64,000 nucleotides of DNA from positions 12,040,501 through 12,104,500 of the forward strand of contig NC_059541.1 in the NCBI RefSeq assembly GCF_905220415.1, written 5' to 3'. Numbering within the stretch: position 1 is the stretch's first letter; each line of letters starts with the position of its first letter. The DNA is from Colias croceus (Eukaryota > Arthropoda > Insecta > Lepidoptera > Pieridae). The translations under genes and the position numbers were made by a program. Shown here piece after piece: positions 1-10,772 of this stretch. The notes under the pieces were generated by a model that searched no databases, had not been told where the DNA came from, and saw nothing but the letters and a program-made list of their open reading frames with translations.

Positions 1-235
1 GTATTTATATTCGCATGGACATATTGGTTGCGTTTCAACAACAGATTGTTGAACATATGAATTAGCAGCAATCAATCCACTCTGTAGCAGCAATACCAAT
101 ACATCTGAAAATCATAAAATGAAAATCATCTCAATATCGAGATTTACCCACATCATATTTTCAAAAGAAATTGGTGCTTATATAATCACAACATTATATA
201 AAGGAACATAATGACTTACAGCTTTTTTCTCTCAT
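1..235 (-). CDS. Kazal-type protease inhibitor, partial (window edge)
   Basis: This is the 5' end of a third Kazal inhibitor gene, cut by the left window edge. A 16-nt coding exon 1 (220-235, ATG at 233-235) ends at a GTAAGT donor (214-219). Exon 2 starts at 104 after a CAG acceptor (105-107) and runs off the window. The joined frame gives a basic start (MREKSY), a hydrophobic run (VLVLLLQSGLIAA) and then the C-P-C opening of a first Kazal domain (ICPCEYKY). The intron is 115 bp and phase 1. Signal peptide, micro-exon and intron phase all match the two complete genes to the right, so it is probably a tandem paralogue. The rest of the gene cannot be seen, so domain number and function beyond a secreted inhibitor are inference. 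Confidence 0.75.
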
Positions 236-288
236 TTTCCCGCTTGATCACTTGTGAAGGCATATATTTTTATTTAATCGTCAAGTTG

Positions 289-319
289 TTTTATACATTA
301 CTATCGCAGACAATTGTTT
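289..319 (-). promoter_or_regulatory. Candidate promoter of the left Kazal gene
   Basis: A TATAAAA motif on the minus strand at 289-295 lies about 55 nt upstream of the ATG at 233-235. Just upstream, the 11-mer gacaattgttt (plus-strand reading, 309-319) recurs exactly in front of the TATA-like stretch of the middle Kazal gene. The placement fits a TATA promoter with a start site near 260. Function is inferred from position only. Confidence 0.45.
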
Positions 320-486
320 TTAATGAGATGTAATAATGTCATCGATAGTAATTATGTTATAATGATAAAGTTATACAATATGTTATTCATATTGACTCGT
401 TTGTAAATATATTTTATATTAAGTTTTAGTTTAATGTTTAATTGATATATTTTCTAGCACTAACAGGGCCATCCCTTTGTATGTAA

Positions 487-695
487 CTAGCTATGCCGCG
501 CGGTTTCACCCGCGTGGTTCCGCTCCTGTTGGTCTTAGCGTGATAATAATATATAATATAGCCTATATTACTCGTGGATAATGTAGCTTTCGAATGGTGA
601 AAGAATTTTTAAAATCGGTCCAGTAGTTTATGAGCCTATTCATTACAATCAAACAAACAAACAAAGTTTTCCTCTTTATAATATTAGTGTACAGA
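487..695 (-). mobile_element. Short non-autonomous Helitron-like element
   Basis: Read on the minus strand it begins TCTGTACACTAATATTATAA at 695 and ends with a GC-rich hairpin (CGCGG-gtgaaa-CCGCG) followed by CTAG at 487-490, with T as the next base. TC...CTAG ends with a subterminal hairpin and no target duplication are Helitron hallmarks. Related copies lie at 26552, 30063, 40524, 52192 and 59067. Confidence 0.65.
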
Positions 696-2088
696 AAAAT
701 TTTAAATATTCCACTAACCCGTAAATATTTAATAATCCCTAAAAATATAATTATAAAAACAGTTTGTATTAAATATTGTTCAAACCAACAGACAAAATGT
801 ATAAAATAATGTGAAAAACATTTTTTTTTTTCAAAATTACCACTATAGTGTCGATAACCTCTTATTCAGCTCATATTCGCTAATTTATGAACAAGTTTTT
901 CACTTTCTTTTGTTATAATTCATTAGCGAAATTTTATTTTATCGAATGTGAACATTCTAATGATTTGAATATTAATATTACATATATAAGCAAGCATTCT
1001 TTGAAATTGGTGACAAAAAAATCCTTATTCGTATTTTTTTATTACTTTAAGTTTATACAAGTGTTCAGAAACTTAACTCATCATAATATCATAGTAGATT
1101 ATGCAGAAAACATCGTGTTTACTTTTGTTATGTACCCAAGTCATTATTATAATTTTTATTTGTTAAGTAATCCTTTCAATCAAATAGATAACGTAACTAT
1201 AAGTCGAATTAAAATATGGATATTCAAATAATATGAAATAAATTGGAATTAAAATATGAATCTGAAATGTGAAATAAATTTTTGCCCCTTTTTATATTGC
1301 ATCTCTATTAACAACAGGCGATATTGCCTAAAAAAATTGACAGGCGTTTTTTATTTGAAGGTTTTTCATATATTATGGGTTTTACGGTTGGGCCAATCGT
1401 GAAGTAATTTCCTCTAGTGCCCTATTCCCTGCATTGCATTTATTCCCTGCGGCCGACTGGAATGACTCTCAAAGGGCTTAAAAAATAGTTTGTTAGAAAA
1501 TAGTTTGTAGGGCATCGTTTGTGGGCTACTGAAGTTTTAGCGAAGCTCAATTTTTTGTTTAATAATTATGAAAACTAATTTGTTTTTGGGAAGATTCCAA
1601 TGATTTATGTGATTTTTAGGAATTATTTCAAATAATAATTAATAGATAATGTAAGTATGAAAAAAAAATAAATGATTATAAAACTTAATCTGTATACTGT
1701 ACCGGAATTTATAATAAGTTATCGAACTAAATCAGTTTTAAATCCAATTCTAAGTTTTTATAAATTATTTAAAATAATAATTATGCCAACAAAAAAGTTA
1801 TACATATAGGCAGCCTTCATCCGTAGTTAAAAAGAAAAAAGAACATGTTCATATCATAGTTTATTTGTAAAGTCTAATTACAAATTAACAATGTTATTAA
1901 TTATTAGAAATTCCGATCTTAAGGTTACAATTTTCGTGCAAAAACAACGAATATGCATTCCATTTTAACACCGATCGTGATCAAATAAAGTCATTACATG
2001 TTAATTACTATTAATTTTAACAACATTGACCGAAATACATAATAATTTTAAACTTCGATTAAATTAATGTGACAAGTTAAACGTTGTT
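696..2088. other. Intergenic, no gene supported
   Basis: AT-rich spacer between the left and middle Kazal genes. The open frame at 887-1231 is low-complexity in composition and resembles nothing recognisable. A minus-strand AATAAA at 1860-1865 could be the polyadenylation signal of the middle Kazal gene, about 225 nt past its stop. Confidence 0.4.
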
Positions 2089-5000
2089 CTAACAAGGTCC
2101 ATTTTTGCAGAGGTTAATCGCAGGAAGAGCTCTCATAGCATTGGCCATGCTACTGCAGAGTAAGTAGCATACATTCCAGTAGGTGTTGCCATCGTCACCA
2201 CAAACAGGGCGGTACAGCAGCGGACAAGCCTTGCAGTTGTAGTAGTTGAAGAAACCACATTGGCCTCTACTACTGATTTCCAGTAGAGACCTTTTGTCTT
2301 TTTTTCGGATTCTATTTTCACAATTAAACACACACTCATTTCCATATGTATTTCCATCGCTGCCGCATATCGGTTCATATATCTTAGAACAAAAGCATCC
2401 ACCACAATCGCCTTTATTAACTATAGAAAGTTTCATTCCTAGTTTTTGAACTCTGTTCTTTTCGCAATTGAGTTTGCATTCATTGTCGTAGGTGTTCCCA
2501 TCGCTGCCACATACAGGTTCATAATCATTATTTGGACAGTCACATTCGCGACAAGCTCCTGTGTGCTGTACTGTGATAGAGAATTGTTTCGAGCGACTGG
2601 CGCATTCTAATATACAAGGATTTTTATAAGATTTGTTGTCAGATCCGCACACGGGGATTACCGATGTGTAGCAGTTGCATGAATTATTGCAGGCATTATT
2701 ATCCGCCACTGTGAGAGGGGACAGCCCAATTCGTTCTAGACGTTGACTTTCGCATGATAATTTGCATTCGTTTGAATATGTTTGCCCATCGCTGCCACAT
2801 ACTTCCTGAACTACAGCAAGACAAACACATCCATCTGTACATTCGCCATCACTTATTTTTTTGATTAGATGTAGACCTCTACGTTTGAGATCCTTGTTTT
2901 TGCAATCCAAAGCACATTCGTTGCCATAAGTGTTACCATCTTCTCCGCAAATAGGCGTGTAGTCTAAAGGACACACACAAGGTTCGGCGCATTCACCGTC
3001 GTAAGCTTTCATGATTACGGTATTATTTTTTTTTAGTTGTTCATTTGTGCAGTCGAGTTTGCACTGATTATCGTAAGTTTTGCCGTCTTCTCCGCAAATC
3101 GGATCATAATTAAATAGACACAAACAGTTTCCCGTACATTCACCTTCACTTGCTTTATTTACTGGGTTTTGACCCTTAAGTTTCAGTTCTTTATTCTTAC
3201 AATTTAAAACACACTCGTTCGAATAAGTATTTTCATCCTCACCACAAATTGGTGAGTAGTCTGCAGTACAGAAACAAGCTTCAGCACATTTACCATCATT
3301 AATTTTCTCAATAATTGGTTTATTGTTCTTTTTGTTTTCTTTATTTTTGCAATCAAGGGCACATTGATTACTATAAGTCTCTCCATCACTACCACAAATG
3401 GGATCATAATTAAATGAACAATTACATATTTCTGGGCAACTACCATCCGTCACTTTCTTTATTGGAATCAAACCTTTATTTTTAAGATTTTTGTTCTTGC
3501 AATCCAAAGCACATTGGTTTCCATAAGTGTTTCCATCGTCTCCGCATACGGGCTGGTAGTTGAGTGTACAAACACAAGGTTCACTACATTTACCATCACT
3601 TACTTTATTAACTATTGGTTTATTTTTCTTTTTATTTTCTTTATTTTTGCAATTTAGGGTACATTGATTACTGTAAGTTTTTCCATCACTACCACATATA
3701 GGATCATAATTGAGAGGGCAAAAGCAAACTTCAGAACATTCACCGTCGCTAAACTTTTCAATAGGATCCTTACCGTTTTGTTTTAGCTCTTTGTTTTTAC
3801 AGTCAAATGTACACGCATTATCATATGTTTTCCCATCATTTCCACATATCGGTTTATATATTACATTTTTACAATTACATTTTTTATAGCATGGACCGTC
3901 ATACGCTACTGAGATTTTCTTTATATTCTGTTTATTTTCACAATCAAGTTCACATTTGTTGCCGTAGGTTTCATTATTTGATCCACAAACTGGTCGATAA
4001 TCCGAAGTACACAAACAAAGTTCTTCACATTTACCATCACTTTCTTTATTAACTATTGGATTATTTTTCTTTTTATTTTCTTTATTTTTACAATTTAGGG
4101 AACATTGATTACTGTAAGTTTTTCCATCACTACCACATATAGGGTCATAATTGAGAGGGCAAAAGCAAACTTCAGAACATTCACCGTCGCTAAACTTTTC
4201 AATAGGATCCTTACCGTTTTGTTTTAGCTCTTTGTTTTTACAGTCAAATGTACACGCATTATCATATGTTTTCCCATCATTTCCACATATTGGTTTATAT
4301 ATTACATTTTTACAATTACATTTTTCATAGCATGGACCGTCATACGCTACTGAGATTTTCTTTATATTTTGTTTATTTTCACAATCAAGTTCACATTCGT
4401 TGCTGTAGGTTTCGTTATTTGATCCACAAACTGGTTGATAATCCGAAGGACACAAACAAAGTTCTTCACATTTACCATCATTTGCTTTTGTTATTGGCTC
4501 TTTGCCCTTCCTCTGCAATCCTCTGTTTTGACAGCCAAACTTGCAGACATTGTCATAAGTTACTCCATCACTTCCGCATATTGGATTATACGTATCTGAA
4601 CAAATACACTTTACGGGGGTGGAAGCTTTCCTTCTGCTTTCAAGTTCACAATCCAGAGCACATTGATTGCTGTATGTTTTCCCATCGTCACCTACCACTG
4701 GGCTATAATTAAGTGGACAATTACACTCGTCATCACACTCGTCGTATTTCACTACAAAAAGGGGATATCTAGATTCTGTTCGCTGTTTATTTTCGCATTC
4801 CATATGACACTCACTGAAATATGTTCGAAAATCGCTGCCACATACCGGAATATAATCATCTTCTGAACAAGAACAATGTTTGCGACATGGCCCATCATAC
4901 GCGACTGTGATTTGTTTTTTTCCGTTTTGTGTATTTTCACATTCGAGTCCACATTCGTTGCTGTAGGTTACATTATTTGATCCACAAACTGGTTGATATT

Positions 5001-5488
5001 CTCGTGTGCATGTACAAGAATTTTGTGGTTTCTTTGTGTAACATAGTGATGTTTGGACTATAATAATTATAGTGAATATACCTGAAAAACAATAAATATT
5101 ACTGATTGTAAATAAAATATGACTCATAAAATACTGAAATAAAATTAAAAAACAAGTTCTTTAGCTAGTTTATTATTTTAGTAACCATTAAACACACCAC
5201 GATAACATAATAGTTATGTCCCATAAAAATTATTGAAACACTCTTCAAAATATTTAGAAGTTATTCAATAATAATTCTTAATCAATGATTATGTAAAAAA
5301 TTAAAAATTAAAAAGTGTTCAAGAAGGAAACAATTTTCGATACAAAATAGTAATTTTATATAACCTTGAAACGTCTGCGCTATTGAGATTAACGTATATA
5401 AATTGTTAGTTACTACTAAAAGCTAATAGTAATTATAGGTAATTTTATTAACAAAAAATATGTAAAACTTACAAAGATGTTTCTTCAT
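2089..5488 (-). CDS. Secreted 20-domain Kazal-type serine protease inhibitor
   Basis: Two exons: 5473-5488 (16 nt, ATG at 5486-5488) and 2089-5081, total 3009 nt, 1002 aa. The GTAAGT donor is at 5467-5472 and the CAG acceptor at 5082-5084. Splicing gives MKKHLCIFTIIIIVQTSLC, a clear signal peptide, better than the unspliced frame. From residue 28 there are 20 Kazal units of about 45-50 aa with the pattern C-x-C-x7-C-G-(S/N/D)-(D/N)-x-x-T-Y-x-N-x-C-x3-C...C. Predicted P1 residues (second after Cys2) are R, E, L, D, S, N, L, S, N, L, L, F, A, F, L, A, T, N, K, L. This favours elastase-, chymotrypsin- or subtilisin-like targets over trypsin (inference). Unit 3 lacks Cys3 and Cys6. Units 5-7 and 8-10 are a recent tandem duplication. 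The last unit has a variant KAC start. Probably secreted to haemolymph, gut, or a gland or silk product; tissue is not shown by sequence. Confidence 0.93.
3577..4458 (-). repeat. In-frame 441-bp tandem duplication of three Kazal domains
   Basis: Block 4018-4458 (units 5-7) and block 3577-4017 (units 8-10) are repeated at an exact 441-nt (147-codon) offset. Long stretches are identical at nucleotide level, for example the runs ending near 3870 and 4311. Only a few substitutions separate the copies, such as CLCPSDYQ against CLCTSDYR. Near-identity suggests recent unequal crossing-over or gene conversion. Confidence 0.9.
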
Positions 5489-5511
5489 TTTATGGCAGTA
5501 CTACTCGCCAT
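5485..5511 (-). other. Possible upstream ORF overlapping the middle Kazal start
   Basis: On the minus strand an upstream ATG at 5509-5511 opens an eight-codon frame (MASSTAIK) whose TGA shares bases with the main ATG (ATGA at 5485-5488). If transcription starts near 5525-5535, as the TATA position suggests, this uORF would lie in the 5' leader and could modulate translation. It is seen in sequence; function is inferred. Confidence 0.35.
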
Positions 5512-5552
5512 GAAAATGAATATTCGCTTGATAAATAAAATTAATAAAGTCG

Positions 5553-5581
5553 TATATATATATGGGGCCTGACAATTGTTT
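5553..5581 (-). promoter_or_regulatory. Candidate promoter of the middle Kazal gene
   Basis: An alternating TATATATATAT stretch at 5553-5563 lies 65-75 nt upstream of the ATG. The 11-mer gacaattgttt (plus reading, 5571-5581) beside it is identical to one in the same relative place in the left gene. The right gene has no obvious counterpart. Confidence 0.4.
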
Positions 5582-8037
5582 AGTCAATTGTATTATAATA
5601 TGGCGATACGAAGCGTAATAATATAATATATGTATAAGTATATAGAGTCTTGTAACGTGTTCATGTTTTCCAAAATTTGGACTTATCAAACCAATAAATT
5701 GCATCCTTTTGTACTAAAGGATGTCATTTAATAGTAGTCTAGAATATGTCTCATAATAGAAATGCTTATACTGGCCTCAGATAATGATAATTATATTTTT
5801 AAAACGTCGTGAAAGTCCTTAATGTTTGCAATGTTATGGATCGCTTATGCTATTTCACTGGTGGTTAAATAAATATATAGGTAAAGAAGAGGCTGGAGGG
5901 TAGATAAGAAGTTTAACGGAAACATCAATTGAAATAGCAGACTAAATACAAGTGATAACTGCGTTAAAAACAACCGACTTCAAACTTGCACTTGCAAAAA
6001 TGCCCATAAAATAAAAACTACTGGGCCTATCCGAATAAAATTTTTATGGGACAAATTCGACACCATCCCACATCGACCAAAAAAAGAATCACGTAAATCG
6101 GTTCAGAAACCTCGGAGTAATCCGTGTACATACATAAAAAAAAACATACCGGCCGAATTGATAACCTCCTCCTTTTTTTGAAGTCGGTTAAAAATATCAC
6201 TATTAAAAAGTTTTTTTCAACTTATCCTTCATTAAGTAGGCATATAATATTATTGTCGCGGAAGAATTCCAACCAATACCCGCGGCCCCATCATTAAAGC
6301 GGCTCGACGGAACACAGTGGGGTTTCTTCCCCGGGGGCCGTGGGTATCTTTGGAAGATTTCCACACTATAAAAAATAGGTATATAATATGTCTCAGTCAG
6401 CTGGTTGGATCTACTATTTGATTGAATGTCTAGTGCGTTCATTGAAAGACGACCGCCGATCGATCCAAGCTAAGCGAGGCTACTTTTTATGGGTATTTAA
6501 AAACAACGAACCTAACTTAACCCACCCCTTTATCCAAACCAACGACTCTGCCAAATGACGTTCAGTCAAGACGTTGAACGTTACATTGAACAACTTGACG
6601 AAGTGTCCTTTAGTCATTCAATTAAATGTCAATTCTATGAACGCGCCAGTCATTCAATCAAATGGCAGTTTCAATCAGATAACTGCGACACATAGATGTG
6701 CAAGTTAGTTAACCTGTCTCACAACCAGTTTTATATGGTGAATACTGCGTATGTATGTTTTTATTTTGCAATGGAATCTCTAACTAGATTTATTTCCTGT
6801 TAATTGTGATGATGACGTCATCATTAGTTTTCTCACTATACGGGGATTTTTTGGCTAAATTAGGTTTTTATAATATCTTACGTTTTTTTTTAATGTTTAA
6901 GTTCTGGGATAATACTTACTTTGAAGATGAATATAAATATATTTAATTTCTTCTTATAGTTTGATTGTGATCGGTTTTATTTAAAACATCATAAGAATAC
7001 ACAGAAACAGAATAAAGATGATAAATTTCATTTGCTTTTAATACCTACAATCAAATTACAGCAACAACTGTTTAAATTTCAGTTATAATTTTTTCGTATA
7101 AGAGACTATTGATTCGACAATTATTATGAAGGACACTTGAATTCAAGTATGTGAATCTAACATTTGTAATATGTAACCTATTACATATTATATTTATAAT
7201 ATTATATTGAGTTCATATTCCTTCACTTTCTATCTTAAGTTTTTTTTAACAATTGACGATAAGTCATTTTAGCTAGAGCTTGAGCAAGAGCATTCTTTCG
7301 TGATCTTTTAGTGCAAATGAAAACTCGAATTCAATGTTGTTCAGTATTAGAACATACAAAAACAAGCACAACAACAACAAGAAAAAGTATTTTAATGTAA
7401 CGTTTATACCAACACATAATATTTTGGTCAGTTAAATTGATATCTATTATTATGCACCACGAGTCCACGAGACAACACCAACTCTCTTAATTATAATGTT
7501 CGGTTGTGTCCATTTCCTCACATATACGTGTATCAGTTAGGATAAATTTTGGTATCACCAAACTGAATAAAGAGTGGCTTTTTAGAATGGACCAGCGTTC
7601 ACTTGTTTATCATTAATATTGTATTATCAGTTATCGTGAAGTGGACATAAAATAAATATAAATGAATAATTTTATTACTTCGACTTCACATCGACAAAAT
7701 TAAATTACATGTACATAAATGAACTGAAACCAAAAATAAAACTACACATAAATGTTTTAATATTTATTTGAGCAACTTAACTAACGTAAACATTAAATCA
7801 GATTAAAAAAAAATAATTTAAATCTAATTAATCAAAATTTGGCAAATAGTTACTTAGAACTCGCTGCAGTAAAATCATGACTCAGATTTCCAACAGTCCT
7901 AATTTTCTAAGCTACAATTGGTATAAACAATGTACTTACCAAGCTTTTTACAAAATAAATAAAAGGTAAGCACATTTTGAAATACTTATGATAACAGACT
8001 AAAGTATCTACATTCTTATTATATCACCTAAAAAATT
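5582..8037. other. Intergenic between middle and right Kazal genes
   Basis: No coding signal was recognised. It contains a repeat with GACTTCAA/TTGAAGTC ends (5964-6194). A minus-strand AATAAA at 7763-7768 is a possible polyadenylation signal of the right Kazal gene. A stretch at about 7255-7360 shares words (aaagaatgctcttgc-like, atattcaatgttg-like) with the MITE at 16977-17198 and is probably a degraded relative. Confidence 0.4.
5964..6194. mobile_element. Short lepidopteran-type repeat with inverted ends
   Basis: It starts with aaccgacttcaa and ends with ttgaagtcggtt, about 230 bp apart, with an interior gaggaggttatcaattcggcc (minus reading, within 6150-6175). The inverted ends and the rest of the sequence match a repeat type common in Lepidoptera. 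A partial copy (ctcctccttttttggag) lies at 14268-14290. Confidence 0.55.
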
Positions 8038-10772
8038 TCAATGTTCATCATGGCATGCTCCTAAATACTTTATGGCAACTCTTTTATTATTTCCTGGAGT
8101 TTTATTCTCGCATTCTAATACGCAAGTGTTTGTGTACGTTTTGCCATCACTCCCACACACGGGGATGTAAACATCAGGGCAGTAGCAGAAACCACACTTG
8201 CCTGGATACACCACGTATATTAGCTTCTCACCTAACGTTTTTAACTTATTGTTCTTACAATTTAGTTCGCATTCGTTTTCGTAAGTCCTACTGTCGCTTC
8301 CACAAACTGGATTATAAACCTCGAAACAGTAGCAGTCCCGGCAGAACCCGACATATTGGACTGTAATTGGTAGATTCTCTCCTGATTTATAGTTACCCTG
8401 CTGATTGTAATTATTGTCTACGTAATTTCCCCCTTGTTCGTATTTTCTACGCTCTTCACTTCTATAATTGCTGATGGCATTATTTTCTGAATATTTATTA
8501 CTTTCATCGTTCAAATTTCGTTTGTATCTATTTTGTGGATAGCCTCCGTATGCATAATTGTCATAAGGATTGAAATTATTTGGACTGAACGTGTTGTAAT
8601 CATATCCATTGTTATAATCATAATTTCCATAGTTATTTGGTACGTTATATTCATTATAATTTGTAATTTCATTATTATTATATTCATGTCCGGGATACGT
8701 TTGTACGCGTTCATAGGGACGTATAACATTTTTATTTACACAGTCTAGGATGCAGTGGTTTTTATATGATTTCTGATTGCTGCCACATATGGGTTGTACT
8801 ACGTAGGGACAATCACATGCATACTGGCAAGCTCCTTTTTTGTACATTGTGATAGGAGAAAGGCCAACTTCTTCCAACTTTTCACTTTCGCACTTTAATT
8901 CGCAAACGTTTCCGTATGTTTGTCCATCACTCCCACACACTTCTCCTTTTTCAGATGTACAGTTACACGCCTTATTGCATATTCCAGGATATGCAATTTT
9001 GATATACGAATCTTTGTTTTCCATTTTTTTATTTTTGCATGATAGCTCACACTTATTAGGGTATGTGTTACCGTCAGTGCCACATATTGGCTCGTAAATG
9101 TTAACGCAAATACAACTTTCTGGACATCTCCCTTTATTTACAATTGTTACAGGTCTTCGACCATATTGTTCCAATTCGAAATTCTTGCAGTTTAATTCAC
9201 ATTCGTTTCCATAGGTCACGCCATCAATGCCACAAACTGGTTGATATACTTTCGCGCAAGCACATGGTCTTTGTTCTTTACATTTTCCTTCATAATCTAC
9301 AAAGATTGGAAGCTTGTCGAATTTGGTATTGTTATAGCTATCACATCGCAGGAAACACTCATTTGTATATGTTTTCTGGTTTGTGCCACACACCGGTTCG
9401 TAAATCATTGGACACACACACGATTCATTTTTCTGTTTAGCTGGATCAGCATCAATCGAGTTACATTTTCCTTCATGTGACATAGAAATAGGAGATTTTC
9501 CATTTTTAATATTTATATTACTCGCACATTTTAACAGACACTCGTTACTGTATGTTACCATATCTGAACCACAGAGCGGTTGGTAAATGAATGGACAGAT
9601 GCAGGAATCTTGGTTATCTTCTTTTTCTTTACACTGCCCTTCATAAGCTGTAGTAATGGGAGGTTGTTCATTTTTAATATTCACATCATTTGCACATTTT
9701 AGAAGGCATTCATTGTTGTATGTGACCTTGTCCGAACCGCACACAGGTTGGTTGATGAACGAGCAAATACAGGAATCTTGATCGTTATCTTTAATTTCTT
9801 CTTTACACGGCCCATCGTAATCTATTGTAATGGGAGGTTTTCCATTTTTTATATTTTTATTACTAACACATTTAAGTAGACATTTATTGTTATACGTCGT
9901 CTTATCAGAGCCACACACTCTTTGATAAATGAAAGGACATACGCATGAATCCTCTTCTTTTTCCTTACACTGTCCTTCATAGGCTAAGGTTATATCAGAT
10001 TTACTATTCTTAACGTTTTCATTGCTTGCACATTTCAGCAGACACTCATTACTGTAGGTGGTATTATCCGAACCACAAACTGGTAAATAAATTTTTGTAC
10101 AAACGCATGGATCCTCTTCTTTCTTACATTCTCCTTCATACTCCATAGTTATTGGAGCCTCTTCATTTTTATTTTTATCACTAGCACATTTAAGAAAACA
10201 TTCGTTGCTGTATGTATTCTTGTCAGATCCACACACTGGTTTGGAGTCTTCTGAACAAATGCACGAATCTTCTTCTTTACATTCTCCAGGGTAAGCACCG
10301 ATGATGGGGTTTCCTTCTTTATTTTCATCATTAACACACTTCAGAAGGCATTCGTTACCATAAGTTTGATTATCTGAGCCACATATTGGTTGGTAAATCT
10401 TGTTACAAATACATGATTGTCGTGGGATCCTGGTGCTCAGTGAATGTGGTACTTGGATTGCAATTATTATGAAAATACCTGGAAAAAAGTATTTTATTGT
10501 AAATTGATATTTTTTTTATAATTTTATTTGTCCATGAATTGTTACGAAAACGCAGTGCAAAGATAAATAAACAAAGCAAGGGAAGTGTTTACAGAAAAAT
10601 GAGGCTAAAAGAAATAACCAATTGTACGAAATATTTTGAACTGTCTTGAAGAAATCTTGTTTTTACGCAATATCGTCTAGTATATTTATTTTTGCCTCTA
10701 GCTTAGTAAATATGATCACTAAGCCTATAATAACTTACACCAAATTATGTTCGTCACATAGCAGTGCGCCAT
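8038..10772 (-). CDS. Secreted 13-domain Kazal-type serine protease inhibitor with Asn/Tyr-rich insertion
   Basis: Two exons: 10739-10772 (34 nt, ATG at 10770-10772) and 8038-10478, total 2475 nt, 824 aa. Donor GTAAGT is at 10733-10738 and acceptor CAG at 10479-10481. The intron is 260 bp and phase 1, as in the two neighbours. The joined start (MAHCYVTNIIW then CIFIIIAIQV) is a signal peptide. Thirteen Kazal units follow from residue 34. Predicted P1 residues are K, E, K, F, F, F, M, K, N, S, Y, E, D, so a mixed trypsin/chymotrypsin-like repertoire is inferred. Acidic/basic linkers rich in K, E and D separate units 1-7. In unit 11 the Cys5-Cys6 segment (residues 591-724) is expanded to 132 residues by an Asn/Tyr/Gly-rich insert with an RYKR site at 662-665. 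Units 10-13 resemble units 16-19 of the middle gene. Confidence 0.92.
8343..8740 (-). other. Low-complexity Asn/Tyr-rich insert within Kazal unit 11
   Basis: Between Cys5 (codon 8740-8742) and Cys6 (codon 8341-8343) lie 132 residues, against about 16-27 in the other units. The insert is dominated by N, Y, G, P and D, with short Asn-Asn and Tyr-Asn runs. It contains RYKR (8518-8529), which fits the furin-type R-x-K/R-R pattern. The frame stays open and both flanking half-domains are intact, so it is part of the protein rather than an intron. No splice sites that would remove it in frame were recognised. Confidence 0.8.

Noticed and set aside
887..1231. 114-codon AT-rich open frame on the plus strand
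   Set aside because: Composition is dominated by F, Y, I and N, expected from AT-rich non-coding DNA; no domain, signal peptide logic or splice context.
2133..4952. Several open frames opposite to or out of frame with the middle Kazal exon
   Set aside because: They are shadows of the Kazal coding frame, repeated because the domains repeat.
5041..5127. Unspliced start of the middle Kazal frame (ATG at 5125-5127)
   Set aside because: An AG acceptor lies within it, and splicing to the 16-nt exon gives a better signal peptide and the same design as both neighbouring genes.
8055..9480. Plus-strand open frames across the right Kazal exon
   Set aside because: Antisense shadows of the Kazal repeats.
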